DNA from: Pseudotamlana agarivorans
GTDB lineage: Bacteria > Bacteroidota > Bacteroidia > Flavobacteriales > Flavobacteriaceae
Assembly (NCBI RefSeq): GCF_018860245.1
Contig: NZ_JAHKPD010000023.1
Coordinates: 27,385-91,384 of the forward strand
Reading direction: 5' to 3'
DNA length: 64,000 nucleotides
The notes beneath the pieces were generated by a model, which did not search any database, was not told the origin of the DNA, and was given only the letters and a program-made list of their open reading frames with translations. Position 1 is the stretch's first letter. Each line of letters begins with the position of its first letter. Below, piece by piece: positions 18,123-24,991 of this stretch. The translations under genes were made by a program, and so were the position numbers.

Positions 18123-18419
18123 ATGGAAACATTAGTTAAGAAAAAAGTGCAAAAAATAAATTCGATCGATGGTGTTTTTACCGTTTCAGAAGCATCAGAT
18201 ATTATCAATGCTGTTTTAAATGTGAAAATTAATTTTCATAAATTAAATCGTTTATCTATCACCGAAGGGAACGATAAGGATGATTGTGTCTTTGATTCTG
18301 GCAGAATTGCAGAGCTTATGAACGAACAACAAAAAGCTAAAGAGTTTTTGTCTCTAGCTCGAGTAAATGGAAAAAAGTTAAAAATTAAGAGTGTTATTCA
18401 AATAGAAACAGAAGATTAA
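18123..18419 (+). CDS. Small conserved soluble protein in the SbtA cluster
   Basis: 98 residues, function unknown. There is no signal or membrane segment. Visible features are an N-terminal lysine-rich helix, a helical stretch FTVSEASDIINAVLNVKINFHKLNRLSI (about 19-46, reported here by position), a variable DDC-containing turn, and a C-terminal beta-like LKIKSVIQIE. I recall similar small proteins elsewhere in Flavobacteriia, not always with transporters. The sequence does not look like a PII or SbtB protein. It ends 24 bases before a bidirectional terminator. Confidence 0.7.
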   Translation: METLVKKKVQKINSIDGVFTVSEASDIINAVLNVKINFHKLNRLSITEGNDKDDCVFDSGRIAELMNEQQKAKEFLSLARVNGKKLKIKSVIQIETED

Positions 18420-18442
18420 TTTGAGAGTGTAAGTTTCTAAAT

Positions 18443-18478
18443 AAAAAAAGGCCACTTTAAAATTAAGCGGCCTTTTTA
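18443..18478. terminator. Bidirectional terminator between convergent genes
   Basis: AAAAAGGCC / GGCCTTTTT with A and T runs on both sides serves the SbtA cluster (plus) and the DUF4136 gene (minus). Confidence 0.85.
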
Positions 18479-18481
18479 GTG

Positions 18482-19045
18482 TTATTTATTTTGTTCTGAT
18501 TCTGGAGGATATTTTTCCATGATTTTAGATACAAATTCTTGAATTCGAGCTTCTTTTTGTTCCATGTTTTGCGTTAAATAACCGGTTCCCATGCCTTGCC
18601 AAACCAATTCTTTCTTATCAGCATCAATTAGGTCTATATAAAGTTGACCTTCGGTACTTGTTGATACATCAGGCTGCATGTTCCAACCCCAGCCCCAACC
18701 AGGGCCCATGCCGTAACCGCCCCAACCCCAAGCGCCGTAGCCCCATGAGTTGTTGTAAACGTCAACACGCTGATTTGATTTTGTGAATAAGCTGATAAGT
18801 AAATCGGGATCTTCAGATTTTGTGAATCCTTTTTTTAATAATTCCGATTCTATCGCTCTTAAAATTCGACGTTTATCTAAATCGCTAATTTCGGCTTTAT
18901 CAATACCGTTTTTAAAAAACGCGAAAGTTTTGTAGTTGTCAAAATTTACGGCTTTATCGTAATCTGCAGCCACTTTTACAGAGCTACAAGACGCCATTAC
19001 TGCAACCAATAGCAATAGGGATAATACTTTTGTTATATGTTTCAT
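18482..19045 (-). CDS. DUF4136 lipoprotein
   Basis: 187 residues. A lipoprotein signal ends in VMASC; SSVK follows, with no acidic export signal. The DUF4136 domain (about 25-180) is recognisable from the opening DYDKAVNFDNYKTFAFF, the RRILRAIESELLKKGF segment and the closing VSKIMEKYPP. An unusual Gly/Trp-rich insertion (about 100-125; SWGYGAWGWGGYGMGPGWGWGW) interrupts the domain, as seen in several relatives. The role is unknown. Envelope location is inferred from the lipobox. Confidence 0.87.
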   Translation of the reverse strand: MKHITKVLSLLLLVAVMASCSSVKVAADYDKAVNFDNYKTFAFFKNGIDKAEISDLDKRRILRAIESELLKKGFTKSEDPDLLISLFTKSNQRVDVYNNSWGYGAWGWGGYGMGPGWGWGWNMQPDVSTSTEGQLYIDLIDADKKELVWQGMGTGYLTQNMEQKEARIQEFVSKIMEKYPPESEQNK

Positions 19046-19127
19046 AGGACAATTGTTTAAAATGATATTTTTTGTTTAAATCATCAAGAATCGTACCAGT
19101 TACAGGTTTTATGGACTTGTAAATGTG

Positions 19128-19292
19128 TTACTTATTAATAGAATTTGTTTTCTTGTTGTAACCATATGGGCAATGTCTACAACCACTTTGGCAGCAGTAA
19201 CCCCGTCTTAAATGATATTTTTCAGTAAAACAACGATAGCCCTCTGGTGTAAGGTAGTAATCGCCTTCTTCAATAGGTATTATTTTTTTCAT
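19128..19292 (-). CDS. DUF5522 small cysteine-rich protein
   Basis: A 54-residue ORF. The translation begins MKKIIPIEEGDYYLTPEGYR and continues through a cysteine cluster YCCQSGCRHCPYG, the hallmark of the DUF5522 family. Five cysteines and a His suggest metal binding (zinc or Fe-S), but this is inference. It lies alone in the 350-base gap between the DUF4136 gene and the HExxH protein; the rest of that gap is featureless. Confidence 0.87.
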   Translation of the reverse strand: MKKIIPIEEGDYYLTPEGYRCFTEKYHLRRGYCCQSGCRHCPYGYNKKTNSINK

Positions 19293-19394
19293 TATCGACA
19301 AAGATAGGGTAAATTGAGATAATTACTTATTTTGTAACGTCTATTAACGAAGGTTGTAGGGATGATTCATTTTAAATATTTCAGATAAATAAGT

Positions 19395-19661
19395 ATGGTT
19401 TTTATTTCTAATTACCTTATTCCAAAAGGCTACATGGGATTAACTTTATTCCCTTTTATCATTTTAAAGAAGCGACAACTTTTGGATGATGAGGTTTTAA
19501 TGAATCATGAACGTATTCATTTAAAACAACAGCTTGAAATGTTAGTTGTCCCTTTTTATATCTGTTACGTTTTTGAGTTTATAATGCGGTTAATGTGGTA
19601 TTTCAATTGGAAAAAAGCCTACAGAAATATTTCATTTGAACGCGAGGCATATTCAAATTAA
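19395..19661 (+). CDS. Small HExxH membrane protein (minimal M56-like)
   Basis: 88 residues. The motif HERIHLKQQLEML (about residues 38-50) is an HExxH zinc signature. It is preceded by a hydrophobic N-terminus (YLIPKGYMGLTLFPFIIL) and followed by a membrane helix (about 51-68, VVPFYICYVFEFIMRLMW). A downstream FEREAY could supply a third ligand Glu. This is the architecture of the membrane metallopeptidase core of M56/BlaR1-like proteins cut to a minimum. Activity is unproven. It stands upstream of the PLP enzyme gene with a 61-base gap. Confidence 0.72.
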   Translation: MVFISNYLIPKGYMGLTLFPFIILKKRQLLDDEVLMNHERIHLKQQLEMLVVPFYICYVFEFIMRLMWYFNWKKAYRNISFEREAYSN

Positions 19662-19722
19662 TCGCATTTAGAATATTTAAAACAACGTCCGTTTTGGGCA
19701 TTTTTAAAGTATCTTCGCAAGT

Positions 19723-20631
19723 ATGATATTTAAGCTTGAAAATAGCATCAATCAGCATATTAAACTTCAAAATAAAGATGTAGAATTACACATCAAGCGT
19801 GACGATGCGATTCACCCATTTGTGTCTGGGAATAAATACCGTAAATTAAAGTATAATCTTCAAGAAGCGGAAGAAAATGGCTTTAATACGCTCCTTACTT
19901 TTGGCGGCGCTTTTTCCAATCATATTGCAGCGGTGGCTGCGGCCGGCCAGTTATTTGGATTTAAAACGATCGGCGTTATTCGTGGTGAAGAGTTAGAATG
20001 CGCTACAGAGAATAATTCCACTTTGAGTTTCGCTAAACAATATGGCATGACATTCAAATTTGTGTCAAGAAGTGATTATAGAAACAAAACCTCAGAAGCT
20101 TTTATTAAGGCTTTAAAAAATGAATTTGGTAAATTTTACCTCGTTCCAGAAGGGGGTACCAATACCTTAGCCGTGAAAGGTTGTGAAGAAATTTTAACGG
20201 AAGCCGATAAGCGTTTCGATTTTGTTTGTTCGGCAGTTGGAACAGGTGGCACGATTTCAGGACTTATTAATTGTTCAAAACCTAGTCAACAAGTTTTAGG
20301 TTTTCCTGCTTTAAAAGGAGACTTTTTACAGCTGGATATTAGTAAATTTGCAAAACAATCTAATTGGGAATTAATTACCGACTATCATTTTGGAGGTTAT
20401 GCCAAAATAAATGAAGAATTAATCACGTTTATCAATCAGTTTAAAGCCGATTATAACATCCCTTTAGATCCTGTTTATACTGGTAAAATGCTGTTTGGGG
20501 TTTTTAATTTAATTGAAAAAGGATATTTTCCTAAAGGATCAAGAATTTTGACCATTCACACAGGAGGCTTACAGGGCATTTCGGGAATGAACACCTTATT
20601 GAAAAAGAAAAATTTACCATTAATTGTTTAA
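19723..20631 (+). CDS. ACC deaminase/D-cysteine desulfhydrase family PLP enzyme
   Basis: A fold-type II PLP enzyme of 302 residues. The cofactor lysine is K38 in HPFVSGNKYRKLKYN. The phosphate-binding loop is in VGTGGTISGL (about 171-180), and FSNHIAAVAAAG follows the first strand. Family members cleave D-cysteine or 1-aminocyclopropane-1-carboxylate. The protein is shorter than plant-associated ACC deaminases (about 335), which favours D-cysteine desulfhydrase-like activity, though the specificity residues cannot be settled by eye. It is followed 4 bases later by the glucosaminidase gene, probably co-transcribed. Confidence 0.85.
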   Translation: MIFKLENSINQHIKLQNKDVELHIKRDDAIHPFVSGNKYRKLKYNLQEAEENGFNTLLTFGGAFSNHIAAVAAAGQLFGFKTIGVIRGEELECATENNSTLSFAKQYGMTFKFVSRSDYRNKTSEAFIKALKNEFGKFYLVPEGGTNTLAVKGCEEILTEADKRFDFVCSAVGTGGTISGLINCSKPSQQVLGFPALKGDFLQLDISKFAKQSNWELITDYHFGGYAKINEELITFINQFKADYNIPLDPVYTGKMLFGVFNLIEKGYFPKGSRILTIHTGGLQGISGMNTLLKKKNLPLIV

Positions 20632-20635
20632 TGTA

Positions 20636-21445
20636 ATGAAGAGAGTCTTATTAGTTTTAATTTTAGGATGCGTGTTGTTTAGTTGTAAATCAAAAAAACA
20701 TGTTGTTACTAAAAAACCACATAAACGTACCGAGCGCGTTATTAAAAACCGTAAGCCAATTGAGAATACATCCAAATCTGAAAAAGTAGTATCGAAGCCA
20801 ACGCCTAAAGTTTTTGCAAGCAATACAGAGGCGTATATTTACGCGCACCATGAAACGGCGCAACAAGAAATGGCGCTCTATAATATTCCAGCAAGTATAA
20901 CTTTAGCACAAGGCATTTTGGAATCTGGATCTGGGAAAGGCAGGCTTTCTGTTGAAGCTAATAACCATTTCGGGATAAAATGTCACGGATGGAAAGGTGC
21001 CAAAATCTATCACGATGATGATGAGGACCAGGAGTGTTTCAGAAAATATAAGGATGCTAAATATTCGTTTAGGGACCATTCGTTATTTTTAAGTGAAAGA
21101 ACACGTTACTCTAAACTTTTTAAATTAAAAAAAGAAGATTATAAGGGTTGGGCAAAAGGCCTGAAAGCTGCAGGATATGCTACCGATAGAAAATACCCCG
21201 ACAAACTTATTAGTTTAATAGAACGCTATAAGTTGTATGAGTATGACAAGGCTGTATTAGGAAAGGATTATGTGAAATATGAATTTCCAACTGCGAAAAC
21301 CCAAGGCACATACACCGTTGAAAAAGGAGATACGCTTTACGGAATATCTAAACGCTATAATTTATCGGTGAAACAACTTCAAAAATTAAATGGTTTGCGA
21401 GGAACTACTTTGGATATCGGACAAGTACTCGTGGTAAAACCATAA
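20636..21445 (+). CDS. Glucosaminidase domain lipoprotein with LysM
   Basis: A peptidoglycan hydrolase of 269 residues. A lipoprotein signal ends in CVLFSC. A GH73-type endo-beta-N-acetylglucosaminidase domain (about 65-205) shows ITLAQGILESGSGKGRLSVEANNHFGIKCHGW, where the Glu of LESG is the likely acid; I give this by position (about 87-118). A C-terminal LysM (about 223-267, YTVEKGDTLYGISKRYNLS) binds glycan. The frame is open from a TTG at 20624 inside the previous gene, but the ATG at 20636 begins the signal peptide and is used. HemL follows after 19 bases. Confidence 0.9.
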   Translation: MKRVLLVLILGCVLFSCKSKKHVVTKKPHKRTERVIKNRKPIENTSKSEKVVSKPTPKVFASNTEAYIYAHHETAQQEMALYNIPASITLAQGILESGSGKGRLSVEANNHFGIKCHGWKGAKIYHDDDEDQECFRKYKDAKYSFRDHSLFLSERTRYSKLFKLKKEDYKGWAKGLKAAGYATDRKYPDKLISLIERYKLYEYDKAVLGKDYVKYEFPTAKTQGTYTVEKGDTLYGISKRYNLSVKQLQKLNGLRGTTLDIGQVLVVKP

Positions 21446-21464
21446 ATAATAAACAGTAATAGTT

Positions 21465-22751
21465 ATGATTTATAAAAGAAGCAGCGCATTATTTGCTGAA
21501 GCAGAAAAAGTAATTCCAGGAGGTGTTAACTCTCCAGTTAGAGCTTTTGGAGGTGTTGGTGGGACGCCAATATTTGTAAAGGAAGCTAAAGGAGCATATT
21601 TATATGATGAAGACGGAAACCGTTTAGTAGATTATATCAATTCTTGGGGGCCAATGATTTTAGGGCATGCACACCAACCGGTTGTTAAGGCTGTTGTTGA
21701 AAAAGCAAAAAAAGGAACTTCATTTGGCATGCCAACTGAGATTGAAACCAAAATTGCAGAACTTGCCGTTTCTATGGTGCCTAATATTGACAAAATACGA
21801 TTTGTAAATTCAGGAACTGAAGCTTGTATGAGTGCTGTGCGTTTGGCGCGCGGTTACACCGGTAAAGATAAAATTATCAAGTTTGCAGGTTGTTATCACG
21901 GGCATTCCGATTCGTTTCTAATTCAAGCGGGTAGTGGAGCAAGTACCTTTGGTACTCCAAACAGTCCTGGGGTAACGAAAGGCACAGCAAAGGACACGCT
22001 ATTAGCAAAATATAATGATATTGAAAATGTTCAGGCTTTGGTTGGCGCCAATAAGGATGAAATTTCATGTGTAATTATCGAGCCCGTTGCAGGAAACATG
22101 GGTTGTGTACCTCCAAAAAATGATTTTCTAAAAAAGCTTCGTGCCTTATGTGATGCCAATAATATCTTATTAATTTTTGATGAGGTCATGACTGGGTTTC
22201 GTCTAGCAAAAGGGGGTGCGCAAGAACTTTACAATGTTAATGCGGATATTGTTTGCTTCGGTAAAGTAATTGGAGGTGGTTTACCTGTAGGAGCTTTTGC
22301 TGCTAGAGAAGAAATTATGAACTTTTTAGCTCCTCTAGGTCCTGTTTATCAAGCAGGAACTTTAAGCGGGAACCCGTTAGCTATGGCGGCAGGTTTAGCC
22401 ATGCTTCAAGAGCTGAATCAAGATGCTGAAGTATTTTCAAGGTTAGAAGAAAAAACGAAATACTTACACGAAGGTATCACCAAAGTTCTAGCTCAAAACA
22501 ACGTGACTCATACTATTAATAGAGTGGGTTCTATGATCTCGGTGCATTTTGATGAAGCTGAAGTTATAGATTTCGATACAGCAGCTAAGGGAAATAATGA
22601 ATCGTTTAAAAAATTCTTTCACGGACTTCTAAACGCTGGAGTTTATATTGCGCCAAGTGCTTTTGAAACTTGGTTTATTACCGATGCGCTGTCTTACGAA
22701 GATCTTGATTTTACTATTGAAGCGGTAAATCAAGTGGCAAAAACCTTGTAA
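21465..22751 (+). CDS. hemL: Glutamate-1-semialdehyde 2,1-aminomutase
   Basis: Converts glutamate-1-semialdehyde to 5-aminolevulinate for haem synthesis by the C5 route. It has 428 residues, full length. It opens with the family signature [23 protein letters not shown]. The PLP lysine is K267 in [15 protein letters not shown]. Substrate and cofactor blocks include [21 protein letters not shown] and [10 protein letters not shown]. Other hem genes are not adjacent. It shares a plus-strand run with the PLP enzyme and glucosaminidase and ends at a bidirectional terminator. Confidence 0.97.
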   Translation: MIYKRSSALFAEAEKVIPGGVNSPVRAFGGVGGTPIFVKEAKGAYLYDEDGNRLVDYINSWGPMILGHAHQPVVKAVVEKAKKGTSFGMPTEIETKIAELAVSMVPNIDKIRFVNSGTEACMSAVRLARGYTGKDKIIKFAGCYHGHSDSFLIQAGSGASTFGTPNSPGVTKGTAKDTLLAKYNDIENVQALVGANKDEISCVIIEPVAGNMGCVPPKNDFLKKLRALCDANNILLIFDEVMTGFRLAKGGAQELYNVNADIVCFGKVIGGGLPVGAFAAREEIMNFLAPLGPVYQAGTLSGNPLAMAAGLAMLQELNQDAEVFSRLEEKTKYLHEGITKVLAQNNVTHTINRVGSMISVHFDEAEVIDFDTAAKGNNESFKKFFHGLLNAGVYIAPSAFETWFITDALSYEDLDFTIEAVNQVAKTL

Positions 22752-22781
22752 TAGGAAAAAGCTAGCATTCTATTTTAAATA

Positions 22782-22817
22782 AAAAGCCGCATTTTCAATT
22801 CGAAAAATGCGGCTTTT
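22782..22817. terminator. Bidirectional terminator after hemL
   Basis: A perfect 14-base stem, AAAAGCCGCATTTT / AAAATGCGGCTTTT, serves hemL (plus) and the DUF4890 gene (minus). Confidence 0.92.
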
Positions 22818-22842
22818 ATCACTAACTAAACTAAACTAATAC

Positions 22843-23313
22843 TTATCGGTTTCGGTGTTCACCTTTTCTTTTGTTTTGCATCTGGCGTTTACCTTGTTTT
22901 TTTATGTTTTTTTTCATTTTTTCAAATTTCTCAAACTGATCCTTGTTTAAAATTTTCTGCATTTTAGCTTTTTCAGCAATTTGTGAATCTAATCTTGCGA
23001 GAAGTTTGTCGTAACGTTCTTCGCTAGTTAGCTTTTTAGGTTTTTCATTATTTTTGTTTGCCTTACGTTCTGCCATCATCGCTTTGCGTTTTGTCGATTT
23101 TTCAAGATTTAAGGCTTGAATTTGAGATTGCTGAGAGGCCGTTAAGTCTAAAGCCAAAGTCATCTTTTTGGTTTTAAGCGTTGCCATTTGTTCAGCAGTT
23201 AAATCCATTTTTTGGTGATGCTTGTTGTGTTGTCTTTTTCCTTCTTTTCCTTTTTCCTGAGCTATACCTTGTAATCCGATAAGTGCAATAGCAATTATTA
23301 ATATTTTTTTCAT
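22843..23313 (-). CDS. DUF4890 (Spy/CpxP-like) periplasmic protein
   Basis: 156 residues. The signal peptide MKKILIIAIALIGLQGIAQ is followed by a very basic, helical protein with LTAEQMATLKTKKMTLALDLTASQQSQI and SEERYDKLLARLDSQIAEKAKMQKIL. The two LTA.Q-type segments resemble Spy/CpxP LTxxQ repeats, so a periplasmic stress chaperone role is possible. The tail KKQGKRQMQNKRKGEHRNR is strongly basic. It is isolated, convergent with hemL. The 260 bases upstream hold no gene that I can see. Confidence 0.82.
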   Translation of the reverse strand: MKKILIIAIALIGLQGIAQEKGKEGKRQHNKHHQKMDLTAEQMATLKTKKMTLALDLTASQQSQIQALNLEKSTKRKAMMAERKANKNNEKPKKLTSEERYDKLLARLDSQIAEKAKMQKILNKDQFEKFEKMKKNIKKQGKRQMQNKRKGEHRNR

Positions 23314-23574
23314 CTTCTTTATTTTTTAAAATTATACCCTTAGGACTTGGCCTTTTTAGAAAGGTTTAATGGGGTCACCGATTTTAACGAAGTCTTAACG
23401 GTTTTTAAAGGGTTGATTAAAAATGGTTTAATGCTATTAAATCATACATCTAAAAATAACCTTGTTGGTTAGATGGTTTAAAAATGGGGGACTAGGAGGA
23501 CTATTATACCCATATCCTTATTGTGAAGAAAGAAGCATTATTAAAAGTGTTCTTCGTAATTGAAAAAAATATAT

Positions 23575-24690
23575 TTAATAAATCCTTGTGACTAGCCGTT
23601 GCGGTTTTTCGTTAGGATCTGTGATGATTTCAAAGTCAATAACTCCCAAAACGAGTTCTTCTTGGGTAATTACTTCAACCCGCCAAAGCCCTGGTTTAAC
23701 ATTATTCTTATAGGTGTATCCACGATAACCTTCATTTCGACCACCTTTAATTTTAAAGCTAATATTGTCAAAAGTTTGCCATTCATCTCTATTAGCGTCA
23801 TACCATTGCCACCTGTGAATAATTGATTTCTCTAAAGCTGTTGGAGCAAAAACGGAAGAAAATATATAAACCGGTTTATTTGGCGTTCGAACAAATTTAG
23901 AGCGGTAATCTCTCCAGAAGATGAATTGTTTTTTCTGCTCGAAAGTTACTGTGTATTCATTGTTTTTAACCTCTATATCATGTGCAACAATACCTGTTTG
24001 TAACGCCAGTGGAACTGGGGGGATTAGTTTGAAATGATAAAACACATTAATTGTAACATAAATAGCAAGTATTAATGATATCAGTTTTCCTAAATGCACT
24101 TCTGCTCTTGTGCTTGGGCTCTTTCTGTAAATAATGGTGATTAAACTAAGCGTGGCTCCGAGGCTTATAAGTCCTGAACATATAAAAATAAGATGTCCCA
24201 TGTCTCTTAGAAAAACGGGAATCATAAAAGCAAAAAAGGTAAAGCTGATAAAGTAATAAATACTAAACTGTAGATACTTATTAGAAATTCGCTTTTTTAG
24301 AAATTCGTTAGCCAGAAAAAGGGCCACCAGAATGACAAAAAAAGAGGCTGTTTTGGATAATGAAACACTTCTGGAAAAGTAAATCACGTAGGCGCTTGAA
24401 AGTCCTCCAAAAAAAAATTGAATCGCTAAAGGGAAGTATGCCTCAAAGCGACCTAAAAACGTATTTTTCCATTTGCCATCATCAGCTAAGTTGAACAAGT
24501 ATAGGGTAATAGTTAATGCAGACATGTGTAAACACAATACAGTAAGGTCATATAACCTATCGATACGGCCAAGCGTTAAGGAGTCAAAAATAAAACCACC
24601 TATAAAGAATAGGATAGGCGCATATTTCTTGTTTTTTTGAAGAAATCTAGGCAAGGCACTATTTCGAATTTTTACAATGTGGCGTTTCAT
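23575..24690 (-). CDS. DUF2914 domain membrane protein
   Basis: 371 residues. The N-terminal two thirds carry about seven membrane helices (residues about 20-225). The C-terminal extracytoplasmic DUF2914 domain (about 265-360) shows IIHRWQWYDANRDEWQTFDNISFKIKGGR and GLWRVEVITQEELVLGVIDFEI. The open frame extends to a TTG at 24696, but the ATG at 24690 (MKRHIVKIRN) is preferred. A -7 element stands 20 bases upstream. Function unknown; it is monocistronic. Confidence 0.83.
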   Translation of the reverse strand: MKRHIVKIRNSALPRFLQKNKKYAPILFFIGGFIFDSLTLGRIDRLYDLTVLCLHMSALTITLYLFNLADDGKWKNTFLGRFEAYFPLAIQFFFGGLSSAYVIYFSRSVSLSKTASFFVILVALFLANEFLKKRISNKYLQFSIYYFISFTFFAFMIPVFLRDMGHLIFICSGLISLGATLSLITIIYRKSPSTRAEVHLGKLISLILAIYVTINVFYHFKLIPPVPLALQTGIVAHDIEVKNNEYTVTFEQKKQFIFWRDYRSKFVRTPNKPVYIFSSVFAPTALEKSIIHRWQWYDANRDEWQTFDNISFKIKGGRNEGYRGYTYKNNVKPGLWRVEVITQEELVLGVIDFEIITDPNEKPQRLVTRIY

Positions 24691-24709
24691 ATCCAAACTT
24701 AGGTCGAAG

Positions 24710-24717
24710 CAAAAATA
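24710..24717 (-). promoter_or_regulatory. Candidate -7 element of the DUF2914 gene
   Basis: The minus strand reads TATTTTTG, 20 bases upstream of the ATG at 24690. A spaced -33 element is not visible. Confidence 0.35.
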
Positions 24718-24798
24718 GTTTTTATACCAATGTAACTGTATAATGTCGTATTTTTAATTTGAATTATTTTTTGTTCAGATGAAATATAAAATTCAAGC

Positions 24799-24820
24799 AC
24801 CTGCCTACCGGCAGGCAGGT
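24799..24820. repeat. REP-like GC-rich palindrome
   Basis: ACCTGCCT and AGGCAGGT form a perfect 8-base stem around ACCGGC, a GC-rich island in an otherwise AT-rich spacer. It looks like a dispersed palindromic repeat rather than a terminator. Confidence 0.7.
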
Positions 24821-24934
24821 AGCCTTAGCTACTGTTTTATTTTATATTGAAATATGGGCGAAAAAGAAACAAATTATATGCAACATTATATGGTTAAAAT
24901 GGTATTGTAGTTGAAATGTATGTGCTTTAAAAAT

Positions 24935-24969
24935 AAAAAGGACTTCAAGCAAAAACTTGAAGCCCTTTA
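24935..24969 (-). terminator. Terminator of the susC minus arm
   Basis: AAAGG-A-CTTCAAG pairs with CTTGAAG-C-CCTTT, and on the minus strand a T-rich tail follows. It lies 23 bases after the amylase stop. Confidence 0.85.
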
Positions 24970-24991
24970 ATAAATAAAATAAACACTGTAT

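Noticed and set aside
18123..18419. SbtB (PII-like) partner of SbtA
   Set aside because: No PII fold motifs (T-loop, conserved glycines) are visible; the protein is mostly helical.
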